In this document: in pieces, positions 46,886 through 58,145 of the stretch
Layout: each line of letters opens with the position of its first letter
Position numbering within the stretch: the first letter of the stretch is position 1
Source: Cadophora sp. MPI-SDFR-AT-0126
Lineage: Eukaryota > Ascomycota > Leotiomycetes > Helotiales > Ploettnerulaceae
Reading direction: 5' to 3'
DNA length: 64,000 bases
Assembly (NCBI GenBank): GCA_020747065.1
Contig: JAGMVK010000008.1
Coordinates: 2,542,001 to 2,606,000, forward strand
Translations under genes and position numbers: made by a program
Notes under the pieces: generated by a model
The model's database searches: none
What the model was told of the DNA's origin: nothing
What the model saw: only the letters and a program-made list of their open reading frames with translations

Positions 46886-48024
46886 GGAGGGGTTGATGGG
46901 AGGGGTTGGAGCGGATTAGATTGGACCACATAATGAGGGGAGTTTTCAGGAGAATTGGAGATAGAGATGAGGGTAGGTGGGGTGCTTGCGATGTAAAGTC
47001 TTAGAGTTCAGGTGCTCAGTTTGGGATTCGTTGACTTTTTTACAGGTCTCGAAGTCAGTTCAGTTAGATCTAGATGTGTATATTAGGGGGGGATTTCTTC
47101 AAAGTAAGGCTATACTTCCTTGCATGCAGCAGTAGATAAAGGCATAACATTCAACAAGAGTGGAAATTGACGTTTTGGTGGGGAGTGTCTGTCAGCAGAG
47201 AACTGTAAACTTCAAAGGTGCATTTGCTGTGTGCCGCTACCTTGGAGATCACTCCCACAGCTGAGTTGGTAGCTCAGCGTCTCTACTTCTCGTTGAAACT
47301 TAGCATACCGAAATCGAGATTTAGCCATGAGTTATTGTAGCGGTTGTTAGTATGGTGTTATCCCTTCAATGAGTCGTGAGGTCACCGTGAAGAATGTCGC
47401 TCAGAGCCAACTCACCGTCAACTTGACTCGTAGCCTGAATCTTCGCCTTGTCATCCGGAAGATCATTTTGGAGGAGCACCGATTGTTTACCAGACATGGA
47501 ACTTTTATCAATCGACTTCTGGACAATCCCATCTGCACTACATTATTAGCGGTTCGATAATACCGGTTTCTCACATGGAAATCCAGCTCGAATCAAGCTC
47601 TTTTCCTTGTCAATGTTGGCAGTAGCGGCGGGGTATGCTCATAGCTTCAATAGGGCTTGCATTGAGTTTGGACGATCTCCCTCCCACTTCCCCTCTATTG
47701 TGGCGTGCGTGAAGAGTGGCGGTGTGAGTGCTGTGGCGCAGAACATCGACCTCATTTCAACGTTCAACGTTCAACCTCCAGCCAATTTCACTTCCAACTT
47801 CCAACTTTCCTTCTCTTTTGTCTCCACCACGGCTGGCTGGCCCTCAAATTCCCCCATCCCAAATTCCCATCCTCTCCCTCCTCCTAATTTCCATCAAATA
47901 GATTAATTCCTCCCCCTCCCGCTCACGTCAAGCTCTTATCGTCGCGCACCTCTAGCCCGCAGTCCGTCTTAATTAGCTGCTCGTATCTCCACGCTTGTAT
48001 CTGCCCTCAATCAAGGCAAACTCG
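46886..48024. other. Intergenic, no supported gene
   Basis: No coding signal. A hairpin near 47262-47282 (GCTGAG ... CTCAGC) mimics a tRNA D-arm but no cloverleaf follows. The 47.75-47.95 kb part is C/T-rich and may be a leader. Confidence 0.4.
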
Positions 48025-48251
48025 ATGACTAAATATCCGTCCACCCAACCACAAGCTTCACATCTCAATGATCCCGGAGAGAAGCTCCCGAACAAGCTCT
48101 AGTGGACCCGTATGCCAACGGCTTGGGATCAACAGATGTTGCATTAGACTCGGACACCGTGCAGAATGTAGAGCTCAGTGAGGTAGATAGGGACGATCTC
48201 AAGATGCAGGTCCAGATGCTTGGAACGGCTATGCGGGTAGTGAAGTATTAA
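48025..48251 (+). pseudogene. Small uncharacterised gene with a one-base break
   Basis: An ATG at 48025 opens MTKYPSTQPQASHLNDPGEK. At a CCC run (48087-48089) the frame must gain one base to continue as EQALVDPYANGLGSTDV and end VQMLGTAMRVVKY at 48251. With that base the product would be 75 aa. The downstream part has no in-frame ATG before its last third, so the two halves appear to belong together. No family is recognised. It may be a pseudogene or an assembly error. Confidence 0.45.
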
Positions 48252-48679
48252 GTAGATATGTCCCATCCAAGGTATTTTTGTTTTTGATTTTGTCTTTCGA
48301 AATTTCTGTTGTTTTGTTTGTTTGTTGTTGTTTTTGTCGTCGTCAATCCGAAGTGCTCAGTTCGCACCTTCCTACCTTCACCTCAAGAAGGTCGTGAATT
48401 TTTGAAGGCACAACACAACCTCGACGTGGAACTCTCGACATCATATTCACACAACAGAATCCTTTTAGAGAACTTCACTTTTGTATTGCATAGCTTTGGA
48501 GTATTCTTTGTACTGCATCTTCCACGCACTACTTTCATTGCTTGCCTTACGTCTGCATCTCATTGTCAAACGCTTCCTTCGCTCCTCCATCCACACAATC
48601 GCCATATCTCTTGGATTCGGGCTTGAGATTCTGTCAATCGCTACTACATTCGATCTCGAAGCATCGATAGATCCTCGAT

Positions 48680-50996
48680 ATGTTTAGGCAATTGCTGGCA
48701 ATCGTATTGGTAGCAAGCTTGGCTCTCCAAGCCTCTGCTCTACCCACAATCAGCGTCAAGGGCGCAAAGTTCTTTGCAGGCGGCCAGCAGTATTTCCTCA
48801 AGGGTAAGATATGCCTGCAATTACAAGACCTCGATCTGACAATTTAGGTGTCGCATACCAAGGTACTCCAGCGGACCCTCTTGTCGATACCAATCAATGT
48901 CAACTCGACGCCAAGTCCATGCAATCCATCGGAACCAACTCAATTCGAGTCTACCACGTTGATCCGAACGCCAATCACGATGGTTGCATGTCTGCATTCA
49001 GCGACGCGGGAATCTATATCTGGTTGGACCTCGATACCTTCGATACCCAGATTGTACAAACCAACCCCACATGGACCAAGAAGCAATTCTCTGCATTTGC
49101 AAAGGTCATGGACGAATTCCAGCAATATGACAATCTGGGAGGATTTTGGATTGGAAACGAAGTTATCAATACTCTTGGAGGATCGCCCGCTGCGCCGTAC
49201 GTTAAGGCTGCTGTCGCTGATATGAAGTCCTATTTGTCCACAAAGGGCCATCGCCAGATTCCAATCGGGTACTCCGCTGCTGATATTGCTGAACTTCGTC
49301 CTATGCTCCAGAACTACCTTGCTTGTGGTCAAGCAGATGAGTCCATTGATTTCTTTGGCCTCAATTCATATGAGTGGTGTGGTGCTGCTACTTATGATAC
49401 TTCTGGATATGCCGGTCTTCAAGCTATGGCTGTTGGATACAATCTTCCTATCTTCTTCTCCAAGACAGGATGTAATGTTGTGGGGAACGTACATTCAATG
49501 ACCAAAAAGCAATCTTTGGTCCCAAGATGATCGACACCTGGTAGGTTCTCCCTGCACTCCTCCTTTAAATCTTCCATGACTTTCATTGTTCTTGGTACCT
49601 AGTCGTTCGATTGCATCTGCTAACAAAATGACCAGGTCTGGCAGCATCATCTACGAATGGGTTCAGGAGACCAATGATTACGGCATCATCGATTATCCTA
49701 ACGGCCAGATTTACAGCGGCGCTCCAATTCCAATCCAGCCGGACTTCAACAACCTCGCAACCGTTTGGAAGGATATCAACCCAAGTGGAGTCTCAGAAGG
49801 AAGCTACAGTCCCACATTGAGTCCTCCCGCTTGCCCTGGTGCTTCTGGAGGATGGACTGTCAATGGAGATGTCCCCCTTCCCAGACTCGATCCGGGCATC
49901 ATCACGTCGGTTGCTTCCGAAATCCAAGCAGATACACAACCCAGCAGTTCCCAAGACACTCCCAGTTCAACTGTGGAGACCACAGGTATGCCTACAATTC
50001 TTTCAACCTCTAGCAGTCTTTTGACCTCCGAATCTTCTACTTTAGTGTCGTCTACTCTCGTTCCGTCTTCAAGCAGCATGTCAACGATTTCTTCCACTTT
50101 AGTCACTTCGTCTTCCATTTTCGGATCGGCAAGTTCTACACTGCCCATCACTTCCCAATCCCCTTCCTCATCACCGGTCTCAGCAGGTACGTCTTCTCCT
50201 ATGCATCTCCACCTCAGTATATTCTATCTCGTCGGCCCTCGGTTGGGGGTATCGACTCATCATGTTCTCTCTTTACAGCTTTCCAAGTTTCTTACCCGGA
50301 TTTCACGGTCGTTGCCACCTCAACGATCGTGCATTATCCTCCTTATCCTGGCGATAAGGCTTTTACTACGTGTTATCTCTCTGGACAATGCCTAACAATG
50401 GCCGTCGACTCTGGTGACCAAACATGGACTCTAATCAAAGCGTACGAACCTACAGAAACCACTTCCCCTACCAGCACGGGAGCCAGTCCCGCAGCAACAA
50501 CATCCAAATCTGCAGCTACAGCCTTGAAAGCCACTTCTTTTAGCGGGTGGATCAAGAATGTTGATAAGCTCGGCGGACACGGTAGGATGGTCGGCTTGTT
50601 TCTCGTCAGTATCTCTCTAATCCTCATCGTGGGGTCTTTTTTATCCTGATCTGGGGAACTATCGCCTTGAAGTTGAAGGGATGGAATGCAGGGAGCTGTG
50701 GATGGGGGTTTGATGAGAGTTTGGGGAGGGGAGACGAGTGCATGAATACCAATGACGGGAATGCTGATGATGTTGCTTCACATGCGGTGGTTATCAATGG
50801 AAATACGTGGCGGGGAGGTGAATTGTCGGATTTAGAAAAAGTTTTTCAGAAAGCCAGGATGAGGAAGGAGAGAGTGGTGGCTGGAAATGTTGTATTGGGT
50901 AGTCTTGGGAGAGCTTGGAAGGGGAGTTTATGGAGGGTGAAGAGATCGAGGAGGAAAAGGGCTAGAGAGGTCGAGTGGGCTAACACTTGTGATTGA
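48680..50996 (+). pseudogene. GH72-like beta-1,3-glucanosyltransferase lacking its nucleophile
   Basis: The exons are 48680-48803, 48848-49540, 49636-50186 and 50279-50996. A signal peptide (LLAIVLVASLALQASA) leads into a GH72 (Gas/Gel) domain: KGAKFFAGGQQYFLKG, the acid/base Glu146 in GNEVIN, NSYEWCG, and WSGSIIYEWVQETNDYG. Active GH72 enzymes remodel wall beta-1,3-glucan. Here the nucleophile position, normally Glu in FFSEYGCN, reads FFSKTGCN with Lys247. Two one-base losses break the frame: a GGGG run at 49482-49485, and G4/T6 runs at 50631-50642. After the second, the frame continues past the membrane helix as a basic tail to 50996. No X8/CBM43 module is present. This is either a dead gene or a pseudoenzyme with assembly errors. 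Confidence 0.75.
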
Positions 50997-53199
50997 CCAT
51001 TATTCGGTTGATCGATGTTCGTTGGATGCATGGCTTGTTCGGTCCTTAGATTGTATGGATAGACGATAGATGAGGGATCATAGAGATAATGGTAATTATT
51101 CTTGAAGCTCTGGGATTGACGCTGGTGATCGTGCTAGTATTTGTGCTGGTGTTTGTGCTCGGTTGAAGCGTACTGTACGTGGGTAAGTTATAGAATGCTC
51201 ATTGCTTAAGGCTGAGTGTTATAAGTGGTGAATGAACATCTGTTTCAAATTGGTGGAAGAGGGAAATCCGAACGGTAAAAGGATTGAGAATGTGTATATA
51301 ACAGACCAGCACTTGCTCTAGTGGGATTTGTTTCTAGTAAAGGGCAGATCTATCCAGAGAATGACAAGGCATGTCGGTCGGTGTGGTTGTGGCCTTGAAA
51401 GGGTGGGCTTGGAGATAAACCTAGAAGGGAAGAAGAGATGAATATGAGAAAGGCGGGAAAGAAGATGAGGAGCGCGGTGCGGTGCGGTGCTGTACGGTAA
51501 CGTCCTGTCATTTGTGGAAATGTTGATGGATTCCAGACTGCTGTCAACAGCCGTCATTGAAAATCTGACTTACCATTGCCAACACTTGACTTCTCAACGA
51601 AGCCTACCGTCAAAAGCTTGGTGCGTGGGGCAATCTTTTACTCTTGGGTTGGGATCGGCTGTCGTGGATGTTTCGAAAGCAAGAGGAGGGGTTGGTGAGA
51701 GGGACTGTTTGAATGGATGTTGAATTGATGGAGGGCTGGTTCGGTGGTTGGCTCGTTCTGCATGATCACTGGCGTTGAGTGATTTGAGCGTTTTGCTGGG
51801 GCGATGATTTGTGAGGTGATATGAGAGGGGGGATGTTATATGAATTGAGGATAGTGAAAATGCTGGGTGGAAAGGGCAGGGGAAGAGAAAAGGCAAGGAC
51901 AACGGCGGGTTGAGGCGAGGGTGTGGTGAATGGCTTAATTTAGATTGTATTGTTGAGCTTTTCGAATCTGATTTAGTGGAGAGATATCGTGATATTGTAC
52001 GATGGAGTACAGTTGAATACCTCAAATTGGCTCGAATGTTTTGGAGTGAAAGAAATGGTGATATGGAATGTCTTAGTTGAGAGTTTCTTATTCTTGAATA
52101 GGGGGGAAGAGAGAAATTCAGGGATATAAATCGACGTGGATATGCGAAAGAGAGGGATCATCGGACGATACACAAGTAGTATGACACACAATACAAGAGA
52201 TGAAGGTGGAGCTGTTTGGGCTTTTTCCGTGCTGTATGGGTGTCTTGGCTGGATCGGGTGTGCTAGATATATGGACGAGCCCCGCTGCTAGAGAGTCGAG
52301 TTTGGGCTCAGGTTGGGTGTGGGGGTAGGCTTGTGAGGTAGTATGGTATGGGATGATACTGGGGTGGGGAGATGGTGTTATCAAGGATTGGTATGTTGTC
52401 AAAAAAAGCATTGCCATTATTGCTGTGATACCTAGGGTCATGATAAAACAGGGGCATCATCTGTCTAGACTCCAGACAATCGGAAATTGGATATAGGGTT
52501 ATTTTCAGCGTGAATAGAACTCGGATATGCGCATTCATAAGTTTTCATCCATGGAAACTTTCTCGGTTTAAAGGAAGCCTGGCATTTCGCATGGTCTAGA
52601 AAGGCTTGGCATTTGAAAAGAATCGATAAGCCTGGCAATGAGCTTGAGTGGGTTTATAGAGATTTTGGACAGGAAGTTAAAGCTGGAGGTGAGAGTGAAA
52701 CACGGTTTTTAGAGAATCAGTGAATGGTTGTTTATTTTAGGAGGTATGTGCATTTGCAGGTAGTTTCTTGCAGGTAGTTTCTTGGAATGTTAAGAGTATA
52801 TTTGATTGAATTAGCGTACCAGTCCTAGAATTGAAGAGGGAAAGATTGACCCACGACAGGACAGACATATAACGACGACTTCAACCTCTCCTCATCCATC
52901 AGATTCGAATCATTCTTCGAATGGGCTGGGACATGGCGAGCTCGTGTTGGAGGGCCAATTTAGTAACTGCACAGCGTGGTAACCTAATGAACGGCTGTCA
53001 GGGGCAGTAGAAGGCCAGAATGAAAATGTGGTTCTTATGTGTAACTAAGGATTAGCTAAGAACTCCTCATGAAAGTGTTTCATACTATCATTTCTGCGAT
53101 TATTATCGGGGGTTGAATCACTATCGTTCGAGATATTTCTATATCTATGTGGAAGTTACCACTGATCCTTAGCCACCACGAGGGGACCTGGACGACGGC
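50997..53199. other. Intergenic, no supported gene
   Basis: G-rich plus strand with many unsupported minus-strand frames. A short direct repeat (TTGCAGGTAGTTTC twice) is near 52756-52783. No gene model could be built. Confidence 0.4.
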
Positions 53200-53560
53200 A
53201 TTGCCGAAGAAGAATTTAAATAAGAGAAGTGTGATATAACTAAGCCTTGCAAAAGAAATCGTAATAAGACTAGTTCTATTATCTCTGCGTAACCGCTCTT
53301 TAGAGGGAGGGAACTAGTTACGCTAACTTATGATATATATACCATAGTACCATGTGGTACTTTCCCCTACTAACAGGCTCGAAAGTTTGAAAGGGAATGA
53401 ATGCTCTATAACAATGCTTAGTTCAATTCATCATCTATATAACTGTAGATTATTAAGGTCTACTACATGTTTTCTTTTATATACCTTTCTCCTTAATGCA
53501 GAATATCACGAACACATATGTTACTCTATTAATAGTAGAAGCCACGTGCGGAAATCCGTC
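53200..53560. mobile_element. Possible degraded repeat or transposon relic
   Basis: This AT-rich stretch has many TA dinucleotides and stop codons in every frame (for example TAATAAGACTAGTTCTATTA). It sits at the edge of the decayed region. The look fits a RIP-mutated repeat, but no terminal repeat or transposase remnant is recognised. Confidence 0.25.
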
Positions 53561-53562
53561 AA

Positions 53563-54077
53563 TCAACAAACATTTGCATTATCGAAATATAGCAGCCGAG
53601 CGGGCACAAGGAGATTCAAGGTTGTGGTAGTACCCCCTTCTATGGCATTCTTGAGGAGTTCTGCGAGCGTACTGCCCAGGGTCTTGGTGTCTAAGATGTC
53701 ATTGGAATTTGCTAGTATTACCTCGAGGGCTTCGGCATTCTCCTTGAGATTTTGTTCCTTCAGAGTGTTGAGAATCACCCACTCGAAGTACATCTCCCCC
53801 CTGACTTGGTCGATCAGCAGCGCCAGCGGCTCGGTGAAGTGATTTTCCGCAGTATAGGTAAACAAATTATATGGATCTCATTAGCTTGGGACATCTTGGC
53901 TGGAGCAATGAGAATGGTCAGACGCATTTCGTGTTTTTTAAGTAGCTTAACGACGCCGAGCAGGATTTCTAGGACAACTTGCCAGGACGCATCTTCGGGG
54001 AAAGAGTAGGAGAGCCGCTTTAGCACCTCCATGGCCAAAACCCCCAGGAAGAGACTCGCCGCAAAAAACTGCGGCAC
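53563..54077 (-). pseudogene. Uncharacterised gene with a one-base break
   Basis: The minus strand starts MPQFFAASLFLGVLAMEVLK and runs to AKMSQANEIHII. There, at a TTT run near 53869-53872, one base is missing, and the reading continues as FTYTAENHFTEPLALLIDQV to the end YFDNANVC at 53563. The helical, Leu-rich text on both sides reads as a single protein of about 170 aa. I do not recognise the family. The gene lies tail-side of the GH28 relic. Confidence 0.4.
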
Positions 54078-54078
54078 A

Positions 54079-54690
54079 TCAATACTCCACCTTCACAGCC
54101 TTGTGCCCATCCGGTGTACTATTAGCCGTTTGCGTAACCGCATAAGCTCCTCCATTTCCACTCCTCAAACAATATCCCGTCCCATACGCAGTCTGACAAA
54201 GGTACATCAGCGGCGATCTCGAATCAGCCCAGAACGCCACATCCTCAACTTCAATCCCCGTACAAGGTTCTTTATCCGCACAAACCAGACAATATACTCG
54301 GTATCTTCGCATAAGTAATCGTCCCCTTCCAATGCTTAAACGCTAGATTCGGCATCTTGACTCTATTCCCCAGATCTAGTTTCCACTGACTCCAAGCCTC
54401 GTTGATGCCAAGTGCATACGCATTACTCCAGCCGATGAAATTCGTGACGGTGCAGTCCCGAACATATCCATCCCCTCCATTGCTTTTGATCACCATTATC
54501 TGGTTGCTCTGTCATGTGTAGATATTATTATATGCGATCTTCTCGATGGCTGTCCCGGTGCCTAAGTAACCGAATGCACAGTCTCCGCTCCAGTTGTAGT
54601 AGATGTTCTCGATGAGAACGTTCTTGCTGGGACTTTTCCTTAATTCAGGCTGGACACGTACTCGAATCATATGCTCACTGAACCATAGAC
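54079..54690 (-). pseudogene. GH28 rhamnogalacturonase/polygalacturonase relic
   Basis: Pieces of a GH28 beta-helix enzyme are in order on the minus strand: [27 protein letters not shown], then QSNQIMVIKSNGGDGYV, FIGWSNAYALGI, FKHWKGT, and finally CADKEPCTGIEVEDVAFWAD and CQTAYGTGYCLRSG to the end. An in-frame TGA stands between NIYT and QSNQ, where the family has Trp (TGG to TGA). A frameshift follows FKHWKGT. The N-terminal half with the catalytic Asp residues is absent. The intact enzyme cuts pectin outside the cell; this copy cannot be functional. Confidence 0.75.
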
Positions 54691-56131
54691 CCTCCACAAA
54701 GCCCGAGAGGCTAAGCCAAAGGCTCGACGGAATCACAAGTCTGGATTTCAAAAGAAAAAGGAAAAAAGGTGGCTGCGAATATACCCTACACCTTCGCAAG
54801 AGTAAGTTATTTTTGCAACCCCTCTTGATTCATTGGTGCAACCCTCGATTCATTTGGAGTAGATAAACCGTGGATCCTCTCTCAAGCTAGCTGGAAGTTA
54901 GTTACCCTATTTGTTAAAGCCGAAATACGGTGCTGCAATAAATTTACCAGCGTAAACATCAACTGCGTGCATCGATGATAGCAACGGTAGCATGCAGACG
55001 GCGAAGTACACAATCGCTTATCAAAAGCACTCTTCTCTCCAAGAAACGACAGATAGCTGGTGATAGTGCCAGAGTGCGTTCGGGATGCATTTCGGGTTCC
55101 CATATCGATGCCGGGCCGAGTTTCCACCATCGCCAGATCGTCCCCAGCCGAACCCGGAAAGGAAGGCCCCTGCACTACCTTGTGCGAATCAACGAACGAC
55201 GATTCCCCGAGACATGGCTCCTTGTCAAATCCGCGGCTCCAGTTCCGTGTCCCAAACAGACGCGCTTTGGTATATAATTGACCTGTCACAATTTTGAGGG
55301 ATTAGGGGTGCTCCGGCAAGTCGTGGCCCGCTTTGTTCCACTTTGTTCACCAAATGCTTCCCAATGGTGCTATTCGGCAATTATAATTCGTCCATTGTGC
55401 GCGTAAATTTACCTCAAACTCTTTGCCATACGCCATATCAATCTCTCTGAGAGCGAGAATAGAGTAGTGGCGCAAATGTGGCTCAAAAAGATCAGCAACA
55501 GGGTAAGGGAGAGGGTCCTTGCCAACAGCCCTACAATGCGCACCTCCCTACAAAACGACTGGCATCCCTTGGTCCCAGAATTTTGAGTGTCCCCACTCCC
55601 AAAGTGTACGATCCATCAGCCAATACGTCCTCTTGCGGCGACTCTCGACTTACATACGGCAGTATGCTACTAAGCAACACCGCTTCCATTGTTAGTACTG
55701 CCGCCTACCCATCATTTCCCAGACCTCTCTCCAAAGTTGTCGTGAAAAACTCCCCACGGCATTGTCTAGCATTCCACTCCAGAAGTCGAAAGTATATTGA
55801 ACACTATTTCGCCTAGGTTTTATGCTTGCTCACACTCGCCTTTTCCGCGGCGATAATATCCCTTCGATTTTATTTACGCTTGCACTCGAGGAACAAATTC
55901 CACTGGACCCGTCCTGATGTTGGTATCATCGTGTCCTTGGTATGTACCACAAGGAATCCATTGTCCAAAAGTAGAGTTTGACAAAAACACGGTGTAGATT
56001 TTTCAGTCCTTGACGACTGTGGTCTCGTTATTAATACTTTTGCTTCCGCCGGACCCAAAAAGGCTGGTATGGGTATGTTCGACTCCGCTCCAGGCGTGCT
56101 TTTCTACTGCTAGAGCTAATATCCACGCTAG
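54691..56131. other. No clear gene; may hold 5' exons of the membrane protein
   Basis: One plus-strand stretch near 55990-56060 (VINTFASAGPKKAG) could be an upstream exon of the rhodopsin-like gene, with donor GTATGG near 56067 and acceptor GCTAG at 56131. An intact start could not be found. The rest is unremarkable. Confidence 0.35.
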
Positions 56132-56818
56132 CTGTTCGATACTGTTCTCGTTCTGTACATATTTACGCTCTGGTCGATCAAACTTTCCATCGCTTTCTTC
56201 TTAGTACAATTGACACAGCAACTCGACCGGGCCCACAAGATTGCGCGATTCGCTTTGTATACCATGTGGACAACTTTCGTCGTCCTAACCATTGAGCTGG
56301 CAGTGGTTTTTCTTCCAGTCTCCATGCTGCCGGGCCAGGCAAAAGCTGCCAGATTTACCGCCAATTTCTGGACGGGTGTAGCACTCAATGTCGGAACGGA
56401 TATGATGCTCATCGCCACCCCGTTCTTCGCCCTTTCCCTACTCACTGAGAAACGCACGCGAATCGCAGTCTCAGTCGTTTTCGGTCTCGCGGCAATTGTT
56501 ATTGTTATTTCTATCGTTCGCGCCATTTCAATGAGTGCCAACGGAGTGGATTGCGATACCTTGATTCTAGTACTGAGTCATTTTGAGTTCGCGGCTGGCG
56601 TTACCATTAGCGCCATACCAGTCATCAGCGGGGGCTTGACGAGGATATATCTCCGGGGTGCTTTGGGAAATAGTGAGAACCAGGCCCTTGAAATCGGACA
56701 GGGAAGCCAGCGGGCTACACATAGATCCGAATTTGGGAGTCTTGGGGCAGGAAGTTCATGTAACCACATTTTGAGCGATGTTGAGCAGGTGGTACCAGAT
56801 AGGTGCATGAAGAGTTAA
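56132..56818 (+). CDS. Rhodopsin-like fungal integral membrane protein, 5' end unresolved
   Basis: The open exon 56132-56818 (229 codons including stop) begins after an acceptor (CACGCTAG). It has about five hydrophobic helices: VLVLYIFTLWSIKLSIAFFL, LYTMWTTFVVLTIELAVVFL, ALNVGTDMMLIATPFFAL, IAVSVVFGLAAIVIVISIVR and VTISAIPVISGGLTRIYL. The order, with R/K at the start of helix loops and DMMLIATP, recalls the fungal rhodopsin-like/Pth11-related family of unknown ligand. The tail is hydrophilic. Upstream helices must lie in earlier exons or be lost. Confidence 0.5.
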   Translation: MFDTVLVLYIFTLWSIKLSIAFFLVQLTQQLDRAHKIARFALYTMWTTFVVLTIELAVVFLPVSMLPGQAKAARFTANFWTGVALNVGTDMMLIATPFFALSLLTEKRTRIAVSVVFGLAAIVIVISIVRAISMSANGVDCDTLILVLSHFEFAAGVTISAIPVISGGLTRIYLRGALGNSENQALEIGQGSQRATHRSEFGSLGAGSSCNHILSDVEQVVPDRCMKS

Positions 56819-57161
56819 ATCTATGAGAGTATTGGAATTCCCAAAACAGTGGTCGAGATCCCGAACTCCCGAACCATGATGGAAGAATCATCCGGCTCGG
56901 GATAGACATCTTGGCGTATGGTGGCATCCATAGCATATCGGTGAAGGTTATGGTTCGGTGATCGCGAACGTATATCCTCAAAGGCTGCAGCAACCTTGGA
57001 TTTCGTCTTCACACAAAAGAATGTGATGAAGACTTGGCCTTCATAGCGTGATGCTACTGGTGGCAAGGTCCCTTATCGCAAGTGGTTCGCCCACAACGAT
57101 TCGGACCCAATAACACAATTGTCATTAACCGCGGATTGTCGCTTTTCCTAGAAAATACTTC
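56819..57161. other. Intergenic between convergent genes
   Basis: This is 343 bp between two 3' ends. Nothing was recognised. Confidence 0.4.
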
Positions 57162-58145
57162 TCAGGAGACTCTCTTCCTCTTCCCAGCTACGCGGGAAGA
57201 TTCCCTCGAGACAATTGGCGGAGAACGAACCACGATTGCACCCTCCTTCAATGTTTCCATCCCCCGTCTTGCGGCACTCTCCTGTCTCAATAAATCCATC
57301 TTGAGCTTCGACTCTTCCCTCAGTAACTCCAATCTCAGCTCATTTTCCGCTCGCACGGCACGAACCCTCGCCTCCGATTCAGCAGCCCACATCTTCGATA
57401 TACATTTCCTCTCGTGTTCCTTGGTCGTCTTGATTTCTTTCAAAATCGCCTTATGTTCCACCTCGACGGCTTCGACTTTCGCGTCTCGTTCCGATGCGTA
57501 CATATCGTTGAGATTCTCCACTTCCACGCCTTTGAGCTCCCTCGATTTGGCCTTTGCCGCATCCTCCACAGCCTTGAGCCTCGCTTTTGTCTCGACCTCG
57601 TACATTGACGTGATTTCACCGCTTTCGTGTACCCCAAGACCCTCCCACTCCCTCTCCCGCGCACTGCCCTCGTCCCTAGCAATCTCCTGCTTGGCCGCGT
57701 ACAGCTCCCTTATACAATCTGTTTCTTCACTTATAAGCGCATCGATCGCGTTCTCTCGCGCACCGCTCTCGTCCCTAGCAACCTCCTGCTTAGTCTCGTA
57801 TAGCTCCCGTATGCAACTTGATTCCTCATTGATAAGCGCATCGATCCCCCCCTCTCTGGCCGTTCCCTCGGACCGAGCTGCTGCTTCCTTCTCCGCATAA
57901 AGGTCGTTCAGGTATTGTCCTTCCAGTGCGCCTAGTCTTCCTATCTCATTGACTCTCAGCTGGCCTGCAGACTGTATAGCGACGAGAGTAGCAAGGCCAT
58001 CGCCTCGAATTGCTTGGGTCCTAGCTTCTGCCGCGCGAAATTCTTCCGCTATGAGGTTGTCTATCGTTTCCTGAGACATGCGGTTGAAGATATGCGATCG
58101 TGGTGGCATACTGGCGGTGTTCGGATGTGCTGCTGAGGTATTCAA
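57162..58145 (-). CDS. 327-aa coiled-coil protein with internal 32-residue repeats
   Basis: This is a single exon starting MNTSAAHPNTASMPP. From about residue 90 two consecutive 32-residue blocks are nearly identical: IDALINEESSCIRELYETKQ... and IDALISEETDCIRELYAAKQ.... Looser copies follow in which DMYASE, KMWAAE and SMYEVE mark the same register. The whole is Glu/Ala/Arg/Lys-rich and predicts a long coiled coil. A basic C-terminus (GKRKRVS) could serve as a nuclear signal. No enzyme motif is present. The gene is intact despite decayed neighbours. Confidence 0.7.
   Translation of the reverse strand: MNTSAAHPNTASMPPRSHIFNRMSQETIDNLIAEEFRAAEARTQAIRGDGLATLVAIQSAGQLRVNEIGRLGALEGQYLNDLYAEKEAAARSEGTAREGGIDALINEESSCIRELYETKQEVARDESGARENAIDALISEETDCIRELYAAKQEIARDEGSAREREWEGLGVHESGEITSMYEVETKARLKAVEDAAKAKSRELKGVEVENLNDMYASERDAKVEAVEVEHKAILKEIKTTKEHERKCISKMWAAESEARVRAVRAENELRLELLREESKLKMDLLRQESAARRGMETLKEGAIVVRSPPIVSRESSRVAGKRKRVS

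Noticed and set aside
47255..47330. tRNA-like D-arm (AGCTGAGTTGG) near 47.26 kb
   Set aside because: It is only a local hairpin; no anticodon stem, T-arm or acceptor pairing follows.
51594..52025. 143-codon minus frame in the 51-53 kb gap
   Set aside because: Low-complexity Ser/Pro text arising from a G-rich strand; no splice context or domain.
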